From a virus: a stretch of DNA of 45,797 bases. The notes below the pieces were generated by a model. The model ran no database searches and was not told where the DNA came from. It saw only the letters and a program-made list of their open reading frames with translations. Below, one piece after another: positions 7,309 to 15,383 of this stretch. The DNA is taken from positions 12,885 through 58,681 of IMG/VR virus record IMGVR_UViG_3300030102_006349; one strand, given 5' to 3'. The position numbers and the translations under genes were made by a program. The number at the start of each line of letters is the position of its first letter. Within the stretch, counting starts at the first letter, position 1.

Positions 7309-8097
7309 ATGCCTTTACTTTCAACCAGAGCCGCAGGTTCAGCAAGAGGATTTGGATTTGCCGGTGGTGGTGAAAACTTTCTTTTAGCTACAGGCGGAAC
7401 TATTACGCAAGACGGAGCTTTTCAAGTACACACATTTACTACAGGCGGAACTTTTGAAGTTACACAATTAGCAACTGATCCAGCGAATGATGTAATAGAA
7501 TATCTTTTAGCTGCAGGTGGCGGTGGAACAGGAAATGATGGAAACCAATCCATGCTCGGCGGAGGAGGCGGAGGCGGTTGTAAAACTGAATCTGGACAAC
7601 CCGTTGCTGTACAAACTTATCCTGTATCCGTAGGATCAGGTGGCGGAAGAGGTTCAAATGGAGGCTCAACATCGTTCTATGGTCAAACAGGAAATGGCGG
7701 TGGAAGAGGAGGAAATCAAAACCAACAAGGAATTCCAGGAGGATCTGGAGGCGGAGGCGGTCAAGGAAAACCTAATCCAGGTGGCGGAAGTCAATCTGGT
7801 TTTGGAAATCCAGGCGGTCAAGCTGGAGATGCTTGGAGTTGGGCAGGCGGCGGAGGCGGCAAAAATGGTGCCGGCGGTAGCTCACCCAAAGTTGGAGGCG
7901 CATCATTACCATCATCAATTGATGGACAATCAAAAAACTTTTCTGGCGGTGGAGGCGGAGCAAGTCCAGGACCGACAGGACCACAAGCAACAGGTGACTT
8001 TGGAACAGGCGGAAGTAGAGCAGGATCAGCTGCTTCACCAGGATTTGTAGGTCAAGGAGGAGTTGTTATCGTAAGATATCAATATCAGAAGGCATAA
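7309..8097 (+). CDS. glycine-rich tail-tip/adhesin-like protein
   Basis: 262 residues, of which the middle 180 or so are dominated by glycine runs and proline-containing loops (AAGGGGTGND, GGSGGGGGQGKPNPGGG, GPTGPQATGDFG). N- and C-terminal ends are ordinary beta sequence (FQVHTFTTGGTFEV; GVVIVRYQYQKA). This matches polyglycine-rich receptor-binding domains of phage tips, where packed polyglycine helices present variable loops. A strong GGAGG site precedes the ATG. Proline and glycine content makes it a plausible substrate for the adjacent prolyl-hydroxylase-like genes, though that is speculation. Confidence 0.7.
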   Translation: MPLLSTRAAGSARGFGFAGGGENFLLATGGTITQDGAFQVHTFTTGGTFEVTQLATDPANDVIEYLLAAGGGGTGNDGNQSMLGGGGGGGCKTESGQPVAVQTYPVSVGSGGGRGSNGGSTSFYGQTGNGGGRGGNQNQQGIPGGSGGGGGQGKPNPGGGSQSGFGNPGGQAGDAWSWAGGGGGKNGAGGSSPKVGGASLPSSIDGQSKNFSGGGGGASPGPTGPQATGDFGTGGSRAGSAASPGFVGQGGVVIVRYQYQKA

Positions 8098-8099
8098 TC

Positions 8100-8519
8100 A
8101 TGGCTACAGTTTTTTTTACACAACTTGATGATAATAACGTAGTTGTTAATTGCACACGTTGGGATGATTCTATTTTAGGAACTCCACAATCAGAACAAAA
8201 TGGTAAAGATTTTTTAGCAAACGAATTTGGTGTTTCAGCAGATAAATTTGTTCAAACATTTACAGATAGAACAAGAAAACAATTTGCATCAGTTGGTTGT
8301 ACTTACGATGCAGAAAACGATGTTTTTATAACTCCAAAACCTTTTGCAAGTTGGGTTTTAAATTCTGAATTTGAATGGGAAGCACCTTTTCCAGATCCAG
8401 CACCTGAAGGTTTTCAATGCAGATGGAATGAAGGCCAACAAACATACGAGTGTCAAAAAATTTCTGATGAGACAGAATATATGTGGAATAAAACCACAAA
8501 CGAAATGGATCCCATTTAG
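8100..8519 (+). CDS. conserved hypothetical tail-associated protein
   Basis: 139 residues starting 2 nt after the glycine-rich gene, so probably translationally coupled. It has an even composition with aromatic patches (FVQTFTDRTRKQFASVGC, FASWVLNSEFEWEAPFPDP) and a C-terminal WNEGQQTYEC segment. Proteins of this type often follow fibre genes in marine phages and may be an assembly factor or small fibre subunit. No motif allows a firm function. Confidence 0.55.
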   Translation: MATVFFTQLDDNNVVVNCTRWDDSILGTPQSEQNGKDFLANEFGVSADKFVQTFTDRTRKQFASVGCTYDAENDVFITPKPFASWVLNSEFEWEAPFPDPAPEGFQCRWNEGQQTYECQKISDETEYMWNKTTNEMDPI

Positions 8520-8521
8520 TC

Positions 8522-8549
8522 TTTACTTTCTACCCTAAACATCTATAAT
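8522..8549 (+). promoter_or_regulatory. sigma70-like promoter for the oxygenase island
   Basis: TTTACT (8522-8527), 16 nt and a perfect TATAAT (8544-8549). Transcription would begin close to ATG 8558, giving a very short or absent leader. It separates the tail genes from the oxygenase genes. Confidence 0.5.
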
Positions 8550-8557
8550 TAAGTACC

Positions 8558-9178
8558 ATGCAATTGAAGTATAATTTTTGGTATTTTGAGAAAGCATTGA
8601 AAGATACCTTTATAAAAAGATTAATTAAAGAAGGAATTAAAAAGAATCCTGGCTTAGGAGTTATTAACAAATATCAAGGTAAAAAAATAACTGCTAAGAT
8701 GGAAAAGGATTTAAAGAAGACAAGAGATTCTAATGTTGCTTTTCTTAATAACAAATGGATATACAATACAATTGATCAATTTTTTAAAGTAGCAAACCAC
8801 AATGCAGGTTGGAATTTTAATTATAATTTTTATGAATCTGTTCAATTTACAGTTTATGCAAAAGGACAACATTATGATTGGCATGCAGATTCCAATCCAA
8901 TACCTTATCCACAAAATATAGATAAAAATTTTGCTGGCAAAATCAGAAAGCTATCTGCTTCTATATCTCTTAACGATGCAAGTGAATATGAAGGTGGAGA
9001 TTTTTTATTAGACTTAAGCACACCATTAGAAAAAAATAAAGTAATTAAAATTAAAGAATTAAGAAAAAAAGGAAGTATGGTTATTTTTCCATCACATCAA
9101 TACCATAAAGTTACGCCTGTAACAAAAGGAGTAAGATACTCTTTAGTAATTTGGGGTTTAGGTTATCCGTGGCAATAA
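8558..9178 (+). CDS. Fe(II)/2-oxoglutarate-dependent oxygenase (PKHD/prolyl-hydroxylase type)
   Basis: 206 residues with a double-stranded beta-helix oxygenase core. The iron-binding triad is visible: H109 and D111 in YDWHADSN and distal H183 in SHQYHKVTP, with R193 (GVRYSLVIW) positioned to hold 2-oxoglutarate. The segment ISLNDASEYEGGDFLL is typical of PKHD-type hydroxylases. Such enzymes hydroxylate amino-acid side chains, nucleobases or small molecules; the substrate here is unknown. First gene of the island behind its own promoter, overlapping the next oxygenase by 10 nt. Confidence 0.9.
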   Translation: MQLKYNFWYFEKALKDTFIKRLIKEGIKKNPGLGVINKYQGKKITAKMEKDLKKTRDSNVAFLNNKWIYNTIDQFFKVANHNAGWNFNYNFYESVQFTVYAKGQHYDWHADSNPIPYPQNIDKNFAGKIRKLSASISLNDASEYEGGDFLLDLSTPLEKNKVIKIKELRKKGSMVIFPSHQYHKVTPVTKGVRYSLVIWGLGYPWQ

Positions 9179-9762
9179 AATATAAAATACTTAAAAACGC
9201 TATATCAAAAGATCTAGCCGAGTTTTGTTTTAACTATTTTAATATAAAAAGACAAGTTGTTTACTACTTGTGGGATAAAAATTTTATTCCTAACAATGTA
9301 ACTATGTTTGGTACTTTATCCGATGCACAAGTACCTAATACATATTCACATTACGCCGATTTAGTAATGGAAACTTTATTACTTAAATGTCAAAAAAAAC
9401 TTGAAAGATTATTAAAATTCAAATTACAACCTGCATATTCTTATGCAAGAATATATAAAAAAGGTGACGTTTTAAAAAAACACAAAGATAGATTTAGTTG
9501 TGAATTATCTGTAACACTTAATCTAGGTGGTGAGATTTGGCCAATATATCTTAAAGACAAAAAAGAAATAAAAGTTAATTTACAACCAGGAGACATGTTG
9601 TTTTATTATGGTTGTGAATTAGAACATTGGAGAAATAAATTTAAAGGAAATAATTGTACTCAAGTTTTCCTACACTATAATAGATTGACAAAAAGTAATA
9701 AAAATAATATATATGATGGCAGACCAATGATAGGATTACCATCAGAGTTTAGAAATTTATGA
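9169..9762 (+). CDS. Fe(II)/2-oxoglutarate-dependent oxygenase
   Basis: 197 residues from GTG 9169; a TTG at 9151 would add six residues but overlaps more of the previous gene, so GTG is preferred. The iron triad is H105 and D107 (KKHKDRFSCELSVTLNLGG) and H153 (CELEHWRNKF), with an intervening QPGDMLFYYG turn. The usual arginine 2-oxoglutarate anchor is not obvious; Q165 in NNCTQVFLHY occupies that place, so co-substrate binding may be atypical. It overlaps the preceding oxygenase by 10 nt and the next gene by 4 nt, forming one operon. Confidence 0.85.
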   Translation: MAIKYKILKNAISKDLAEFCFNYFNIKRQVVYYLWDKNFIPNNVTMFGTLSDAQVPNTYSHYADLVMETLLLKCQKKLERLLKFKLQPAYSYARIYKKGDVLKKHKDRFSCELSVTLNLGGEIWPIYLKDKKEIKVNLQPGDMLFYYGCELEHWRNKFKGNNCTQVFLHYNRLTKSNKNNIYDGRPMIGLPSEFRNL

Positions 9763-10232
9763 AAGTAAAATTATTAGAGCCTAAATTACAGAGATCGCCT
9801 TTTTCTTTTTTCTTTAGATTTTTTGTTGGCACAAAAAAATTAAAACTTAAATCAACTAAAATAGATCAAAATTTTGAATTTGAGTTAAGACAAGCTTTTA
9901 CTCAGTATTGTGCAGCTATAAAAATAGTTCCAGAAACTTGTTATTACGAAATAACAACTAAGCCTACACTATCTGATATTAATCGATGGTCATATTTAAA
10001 AGGAGTAATAAATTTAGATAATACAGGATACACTGTTTTTGAAACACCTTTTCCTTATGAAGGTAAAGTCTGTTCAGTTAAAGTTAAAAATAAAAAAAAT
10101 CAAATAATTATTGTTGAAGAAAATTTAAATACAAAACCAAAAGGTAAAAATATTTACTTTAATTTGTTTTTTCATAAAAATCCTAAACATAAAAAAGGTA
10201 AATTGTTAATTGATTTAACTTCCGGTAACTAG
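9759..10232 (+). CDS. hypothetical protein within the oxygenase operon
   Basis: 157 residues, very basic at both ends, beginning MKVKLLEPKLQRSPFSFFF. It has no oxygenase triad and no motif I recognise. A region of mixed strands and turns (TKPTLSDINRWSYLKGVINL, YTVFETPFPYEGKVCSV) ends in a Lys-rich tail. It overlaps the oxygenase before it by 4 nt (ATGA) and the oxygenase after it by 1 nt, so it is translated with them and may be a partner or a substrate carrier. That role is a guess from location. Confidence 0.6.
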   Translation: MKVKLLEPKLQRSPFSFFFRFFVGTKKLKLKSTKIDQNFEFELRQAFTQYCAAIKIVPETCYYEITTKPTLSDINRWSYLKGVINLDNTGYTVFETPFPYEGKVCSVKVKNKKNQIIIVEENLNTKPKGKNIYFNLFFHKNPKHKKGKLLIDLTSGN

Positions 10233-10768
10233 TGTCTTCACTCTTTGAAATTCCTTTTCTACATCTAAGTTGTTCTGATTGGAAACAAAAAAAGAAAAAA
10301 TTAAATAAACTTACAAAAAATCAAGAACTAGCTAGAGGTCAACATAATATATTTTATAGTTCAAAAAATATACCCTTTTTAGATAATGAAAATTTTATAG
10401 ATAACTTTACTAAACTATTTCAAGAAGAGTTTCAAAAGTTTGGTCAAAAATATAATTATAAAAAACTTCATTTAAAAGATGTATGGACTGTAATTTATAA
10501 TGAGCATGATTATCAAACACCTCATCAACATGGACCATTAGGATGGTCTGGAATACTTTATTGTGACTATGATCCCAAACAACCATCTACGGTTTTTGTA
10601 CAACCTTGGCATGATTTAAAAACAGGTTTTACTGGATTAAAAACTTTAGACATTAAAGAAGGAGACATGGTATTTTTTCCTAGTTTCATTATGCATTTTT
10701 GTCCTAGTAATAATATGAAGAAAAAAAGAAAAATTATTTCTTGGGATTTAACTGCAGAATCTATTTAA
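10232..10768 (+). CDS. 2OG-Fe(II) oxygenase superfamily protein (TIGR02466-like)
   Basis: 178 residues from GTG 10232, overlapping the previous stop by one base. The core has TPHQHGPLGWSGILYCDYDP (H98 and H100) followed by KEGDMVFFPSFIMHFCPSN (H155), the pattern of the small phage and marine-bacterial 2OG oxygenase family with an H-x-H rather than H-x-D. A basic MKKKRKIIS segment lies where the family has its arginine. It ends in an 8-nt convergent overlap with the - strand oxygenase. Confidence 0.8.
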   Translation: MSSLFEIPFLHLSCSDWKQKKKKLNKLTKNQELARGQHNIFYSSKNIPFLDNENFIDNFTKLFQEEFQKFGQKYNYKKLHLKDVWTVIYNEHDYQTPHQHGPLGWSGILYCDYDPKQPSTVFVQPWHDLKTGFTGLKTLDIKEGDMVFFPSFIMHFCPSNNMKKKRKIISWDLTAESI

Positions 10769-11276
10769 ACGTATATACTAAAACTACTCTTCTTCCTTCT
10801 TTAGGTGAAGCTCCTATATGCCAACACTTAGAAAAACTTACGGCTCTAAATTTTTTAGGATTAATTATATGAGCAATAGTTTTTTTATCCTTTTTAAATA
10901 GTATAGTTTCACCACCTTTGTTTGTGGTTAAATATATAAGTAAGTGTTTATAAGATGTAGCATGATCTGTGTGTATTGCTGATTTATTTTTTTGATTAAA
11001 ATTAGAATTAATGGAACATCTTAATACCTTTTTATATTTAATATTATGTTTTTTACAAAATTTATTAAGTAAAGCTAAACAGAACTCACTAACATAAGAA
11101 ACAGATTCACCACCTAATTCAACCCGTCTAACTACACAATGAGAGTAGAACCAATAATTGTCTCCTTTGTTTGCTTCTTTGTTGTAATACCAAGGAAAAT
11201 TATTAGAAAGAATATTATCGTTTATGTAAGCTATATCTTTTTTACTAAGAAGATTATCGTCTGTAATTATATTCAT
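10761..11276 (-). CDS. Fe(II)/2-oxoglutarate-dependent oxygenase (P4H-like)
   Basis: 171 residues. The triad is H102 and D104 (IHTDHATSYKHLLIYL) and H153 (KCWHIGASP), with R162/R163 (EGRRVVLVYTF) as the probable 2-oxoglutarate anchor; GGETILF lies between, as in prolyl-4-hydroxylase-like enzymes. Last gene of a three-gene - strand operon (halogenase, DUF6445-like, oxygenase), directly abutting its upstream neighbour with one shared base. Substrate unknown. Confidence 0.88.
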   Translation of the reverse strand: MNIITDDNLLSKKDIAYINDNILSNNFPWYYNKEANKGDNYWFYSHCVVRRVELGGESVSYVSEFCLALLNKFCKKHNIKYKKVLRCSINSNFNQKNKSAIHTDHATSYKHLLIYLTTNKGGETILFKKDKKTIAHIINPKKFRAVSFSKCWHIGASPKEGRRVVLVYTFK

Positions 11277-11953
11277 TAAAAAAATCTTCTTACATTTGGA
11301 ACAGGAGCTCTATTATATCCTTTGATATCTTTAAAGAATGTAATTAATGTAAGACGATCTTCTTTATTCTCTGGGTCATAAAAATTTTCTACACCATGAT
11401 ATTGATAGCTATCAAATATTAAAAGCCTATTATAAATAGAGTCCACTTGTAAGGTTTTTTCATATCCTCTGTTATTTCCATCTCTAGCCTTTTTATATCG
11501 AGCATCATATTTTTTATCGGAGCCATAGTATTCTTGTTTAATAGTATTATTATTTACGTGATTTGGATCTTGAAACGGAAAGAAACCTTGTTCTCTTCTA
11601 TAAAAAGATGTGCCACAATTTTTATGTTTTGACATATAAACAATTGCAGTAAACTCATAATCATTATCGTTGTGAATCCAACCCATACCTTCATTAGGAT
11701 TTGGTTTTATTGCTTGAAACGATTGGTATGCATTAAATTCTATTTTTTGATCATGTGGTTGATGTTGAAACATTGCAGCAGCTATTTTGTTAGTGCTCCA
11801 ATTAAAAAAGTCGAGTCTTGATTCATGGAGAGGTTTGGTTCTTACTCCAGGATACAAATTATAATTATCGGGTTTAGGTAATTCTAAACCTATTTTTCTT
11901 ACTTCATCAGGATCAGTAAAAAAATTATCTATAATTATAGTTGGATATATCAT
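11276..11953 (-). CDS. DUF6445-like protein, probable oxygenase-fold partner of the halogenase
   Basis: 225 residues. IIIDNFFTDPDEVRKIG opens the protein, and MGWIHNDNDYEFTAIVYMS followed by LLIFDSYQYHGVENFYD and DRLTLITFF gives H94, D96, H186 and R200 in the order of an Fe(II)/2-oxoglutarate site. I recall DUF6445 as a family found beside flavin-dependent halogenases; the match is from memory. It overlaps the halogenase by 29 nt in another frame, so the two are co-translated. Proposed role: oxidation or positioning of the same substrate as the halogenase. Confidence 0.75.
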   Translation of the reverse strand: MIYPTIIIDNFFTDPDEVRKIGLELPKPDNYNLYPGVRTKPLHESRLDFFNWSTNKIAAAMFQHQPHDQKIEFNAYQSFQAIKPNPNEGMGWIHNDNDYEFTAIVYMSKHKNCGTSFYRREQGFFPFQDPNHVNNNTIKQEYYGSDKKYDARYKKARDGNNRGYEKTLQVDSIYNRLLIFDSYQYHGVENFYDPENKEDRLTLITFFKDIKGYNRAPVPNVRRFF

Positions 11954-13073
11954 TCTTTTTAGTTACCCCGTCATGCCACAATTTTACATTCCAGGTTTCC
12001 CATTGAGCCAAATCAATATCACTATGCGTAATACTTCGCAAGTATGATTGTTTTTGGTTTTTCATGTTTTTAATTATACCTTTAATTTCTTGGTCCTCAT
12101 TATCTTTTGCAAGTTTTGTTGCATGTTTCCAAAAAGGAGTGTTATAGGCAGAACCATGCATATAATGATATAGAATAAAGTTTTGTATTCTGTTAATATA
12201 TTGTCTTATTTTTTTTACTGAATCATTAAAAGTACAGCTTCTATCTACTATAGCATCCCAAATAAATTGACACCATTTTTGATATGTTGCAACAGCAGTT
12301 GCCTCTAAAGGTTCTAGGAAAAAGAATCTATTACCATTTAATATAACTCGATCATCAATCAAAGGATTTTTAGCTATGTATTGTTTGTAAGGAAAGTGTG
12401 CATTTGTTTTTTCTAAGTTAAAAAGTTCTTTAAAATTATTTTCTGCTTTTTCTACAGAGGTTACTTTATCATTAAAATTATACCCAAGTGAGATTCTATC
12501 TTCTAAAGGTATATAAAAACACCAACCATCTTTTGTAGCTATTGTTCGAGTCCAGGTAACATCATCTTGTTTTACAGGCAAAGATCCTAAGACTACATGA
12601 TTAAGTGGATTAATCAATTTATCATAACCTTTAAATGATTTAGGTGTGCCTCTACAATCAATAATATAGTCTGCATCCACTTCATCGTACTCAACAACGT
12701 TCTCATCCTTTTCAATGAAATTTACTTTTAAATTATCTAATATAAATCTTTGTAATTCTGATGGATTAAAATGTATAGAATAACTACCTATTGGGAAATG
12801 ATGATAGATAAGTTTATTTTTCTTACCCCAGTTTTCATACATGATCCCATCTTTTCGAGTGAATGAAAATTTAGATGCTATGTCAGAACCAAGAGCTTGC
12901 CATAACAATCTAGGTAAAGTTAAATTAGAAGCTTGTCCTACTGGAACTGGAGATATTTTACTATCATGAATAACTTCTATCTCTAAAGGCGTATCTAAAA
13001 ACTGACCCCAGTAATGAAAATGTAAAGCTGATACACAGCCTGCATTACCCTTTCCGATGATACTAATTTTCAT
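11925..13073 (-). CDS. flavin-dependent halogenase (tryptophan-halogenase family)
   Basis: 382 residues from ATG 13073, which places the FAD-binding GKGNAG (7-12) at the usual distance from the start; an ATG at 13091 would add six residues. Catalytic residues known from PrnA appear conserved: a lysine (K74 in FTRKDGIMYENW) and a glutamate (E257 in LEPLEATAVA). The Trp-halogenase WxWxIP motif is altered to GWCFYIP (183-189). It is shorter than bacterial tryptophan halogenases of about 540 residues. Family enzymes use reduced FAD, oxygen and halide to halogenate aromatic substrates; no flavin reductase gene is seen here, so a host reductase would be needed. Marine viral halogenases of this family are known, so the family is established in phages but this arrangement is notable. 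Confidence 0.88.
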   Translation of the reverse strand: MKISIIGKGNAGCVSALHFHYWGQFLDTPLEIEVIHDSKISPVPVGQASNLTLPRLLWQALGSDIASKFSFTRKDGIMYENWGKKNKLIYHHFPIGSYSIHFNPSELQRFILDNLKVNFIEKDENVVEYDEVDADYIIDCRGTPKSFKGYDKLINPLNHVVLGSLPVKQDDVTWTRTIATKDGWCFYIPLEDRISLGYNFNDKVTSVEKAENNFKELFNLEKTNAHFPYKQYIAKNPLIDDRVILNGNRFFFLEPLEATAVATYQKWCQFIWDAIVDRSCTFNDSVKKIRQYINRIQNFILYHYMHGSAYNTPFWKHATKLAKDNEDQEIKGIIKNMKNQKQSYLRSITHSDIDLAQWETWNVKLWHDGVTKKNDISNYNYR

Positions 13074-13120
13074 ATTTTTTCGCTCTTTCATTAATTTTAT
13101 ATTTAATATATAACACTGTT

Positions 13121-15037
13121 ATGGCATTAAAAAAAGTAGATTTTGCAGCTGGTTTTAACAAACAAGGCGTACCTTCGGCCCTACCTGGAAGATGGGTAGA
13201 TGGAGATTTTGTACGTTTTAGATATAAATCTCCTGAAAAAATAGGAGGTTGGGAACAACTAACCGTATCTAATGAAACCTTACCAGGAGTAGCTAGAGCT
13301 CAACTAGCCTTTACTAGTTTAAAAGGCGAAAAATATACGGCCATTGGAACATCTCAAGGTTTATTTTTATACTATGGAGAATCTTTTTATGACATTACTC
13401 CACTAGATACAGCTATCAGTGGAGCAACTTTTGACACTAATTTAAATTCTACCTCTGTTACTGTAAACAGAACTTCACATAATTTAACTTTAGGAAGATA
13501 TGTAACTTTTACGTCGGTTACTCCTCCCCCAACTTCAGGCTATGTGGCGGATGATTTTGAAATAGGAGCTTTTGAAATTGTTCAAATAAACGATGCTAAT
13601 AGTTTTAACATTGTAATGAGAACTAATGCGGCTGCAGATACCACTGGAGCAGGCGCTGCAACTATTAACCCTTATGAAGAAGTTGGTCCAACGTTTCAAA
13701 CAAAAGGCTATGGATGGGGCACATACCTATGGAATGATTCTACCTGGGGAACAGAACGATCAACTAGTAATGTAATTTTAGATCCAGGTAATTGGTCTTT
13801 AGATAATTTTGGAGAAGTATTAGTCGCTACAATATTTAATGGTAAAACTTTTACGTGGAACGCTGGTGCTAGTAATCCTAGAACTATACGAGCTTCGACT
13901 TCAACATCAGGTTTTTCTACTTCTGCAAATCCGACAGCTTCAAGATTTACCTTAGTATCCGATCGAGATAGACATCTCTTTCATTTTGGAACTGAAACAA
14001 ATATAGGAACACCCAACACTCAAGATCCTATGTTTGTGAGATTTTCTAATCAAGAAGATTTAAATACTTACGCACCAACAGCAACTAATACAGCGGGTAC
14101 ATTTAGACTGGATACAGGAAACAAAATTACTTCTGTTTTACAAGGTAAAGATTATGTATTTGTTTTAACAGATTTGGCTGCTTATGTTATTCAATTCGTA
14201 GGACCACCATTTACTTTTTCTGTTAGACAAGTCGGAACTAATTGTGGATGCATTAGTCAACATGCAGCAAGTTATGTTAATGGAGCAATCTATTGGATGT
14301 CTAATGAAGGTGGATTTTTTATGTACGATGGTACCGTTAAAGCGTTGCCGTGTTTAGTTGAAGATTTTGTGTTTACTGTTCAAAATGGAAATTTAGGTCT
14401 TAACTATTCGGCTTCATCAACTGTTTATTCTGAACCAAATTCTTTATATACTGAGGTCAGTTGGTTTTATCCTAAAGCTGGATCTGAACAAATTGATAGA
14501 TGTGTAACGTATAACTATCAAGAAAACGTATGGACTACTTCATCTTTAGCTCGTACCACTTATGTGGATCAAGGTGTTTTTGAAAAACCTTATGCAACAG
14601 AATATAACACTACGGCTACTCCAGTGTGTTCTATGATATCGGGAGTTACTAACAGATATGGCGCTAGTATTTATTATGCGCATGAAGTAGGAAATGATCA
14701 GGTCAATAGTTCTGGGACTACGGCTATTCCTGCTTTTATAAGATCTGGAGATTTTGATATTGAAGATGGTGAACTATTTATGTCTATGAGAAGGTTTATG
14801 CCTGACTATAAATTTTTAGTAGGCAACTCTAAAGTAACTTTATTCATATCAGATTATCCTTCGGATAACCAAACAGGTTCACCTCTTGGACCTTTTACAA
14901 TAACCAGCACTACTGATAAAGTAGATACCAGAGCGAGAGGAAGACTACTATCTTTGAAGATAGAAAATGATGCTGCAGGTGAGACTTGGCGTTATGGTAG
15001 TTTTAGAATGGATGCTCAACCAGATGGAAGAAGATAA
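13121..15037 (+). CDS. P22 gp10-like nozzle / DNA stabilisation tail protein
   Basis: 638 residues, opening KVDFAAGFNKQGVPSAL, GDFVRFRYKSPEKIGGWEQL, the usual start of gp10-type tail nozzle proteins. The body has beta-propeller-like repeats with aromatic turns (YWMSNEGGFFMYDGTV; FLVGNSKVTLFIS). Residues 199/204/209 form one W-x4-W-x4-W triad (GWGTYLWNDSTWG), as in the 364-residue tail protein upstream. The gene starts 47 nt after the divergent halogenase. It likely forms the tail tube with the gp4-like protein. Confidence 0.78.
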   Translation: MALKKVDFAAGFNKQGVPSALPGRWVDGDFVRFRYKSPEKIGGWEQLTVSNETLPGVARAQLAFTSLKGEKYTAIGTSQGLFLYYGESFYDITPLDTAISGATFDTNLNSTSVTVNRTSHNLTLGRYVTFTSVTPPPTSGYVADDFEIGAFEIVQINDANSFNIVMRTNAAADTTGAGAATINPYEEVGPTFQTKGYGWGTYLWNDSTWGTERSTSNVILDPGNWSLDNFGEVLVATIFNGKTFTWNAGASNPRTIRASTSTSGFSTSANPTASRFTLVSDRDRHLFHFGTETNIGTPNTQDPMFVRFSNQEDLNTYAPTATNTAGTFRLDTGNKITSVLQGKDYVFVLTDLAAYVIQFVGPPFTFSVRQVGTNCGCISQHAASYVNGAIYWMSNEGGFFMYDGTVKALPCLVEDFVFTVQNGNLGLNYSASSTVYSEPNSLYTEVSWFYPKAGSEQIDRCVTYNYQENVWTTSSLARTTYVDQGVFEKPYATEYNTTATPVCSMISGVTNRYGASIYYAHEVGNDQVNSSGTTAIPAFIRSGDFDIEDGELFMSMRRFMPDYKFLVGNSKVTLFISDYPSDNQTGSPLGPFTITSTTDKVDTRARGRLLSLKIENDAAGETWRYGSFRMDAQPDGRR

Positions 15038-15219
15038 TGACTAAAAGATTAAATATTGAAAAAGCGATTAAAAAACCAGGTTCTTTAAGAAAAGCTTTAA
15101 AGATTAAAAAAGGAGAAAAGATACCTTTAGATAAATTAAATAAGGCAGCTAAAGCAAAAGGCAAGTTAGGCCAAAGAGCTAGGTTTGCTAAAACACTTAG
15201 AAAAATAAATAGAGCATAA
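15037..15219 (+). CDS. small basic phage protein
   Basis: 60 residues, strongly Lys/Arg-rich (RLNIEKAIKKPGSLRKALKI, KLGQRARFAKTLRKI) and predicted all helical. It begins in the stop codon of the nozzle gene and is followed directly by the next gene (shared base at 15219). Small proteins of this composition are widespread in phages; the charge suggests nucleic-acid contact. No named family. Confidence 0.6.
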   Translation: MTKRLNIEKAIKKPGSLRKALKIKKGEKIPLDKLNKAAKAKGKLGQRARFAKTLRKINRA

Positions 15220-15383
15220 TGGCAAAATTAACTAATTATATACCTGAACCAGCACAGCAATATGACGTAGAAAATCAAAGACAAATTATTGAGTCTATGA
15301 CAACTATGAAACAACAACTTAATTTTGCTTTTCAAGAAGATTTAAAAAACGAACAAGACGCATTTAATTATTTTTTATCATGA
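15219..15383 (+). CDS. small hypothetical protein
   Basis: 54 residues, starting at ATG 15219 where the previous gene stops. Helical and Gln/Asn-rich (YDVENQRQIIESMTTMKQQL, DLKNEQDAFNYF). It overlaps the next gene by 4 nt (ATGA). Two tight junctions support a real gene in the tail operon. Function unknown; possible structural or assembly peptide. Confidence 0.55.
   Translation: MAKLTNYIPEPAQQYDVENQRQIIESMTTMKQQLNFAFQEDLKNEQDAFNYFLS

Noticed and set aside
7640-8050. 136-residue + frame inside the glycine-rich gene
   Set aside because: An out-of-frame shadow of GGN repeats giving Glu/Gln/Ala-rich sequence; no ribosome site and the glycine frame is clearly the coding one.
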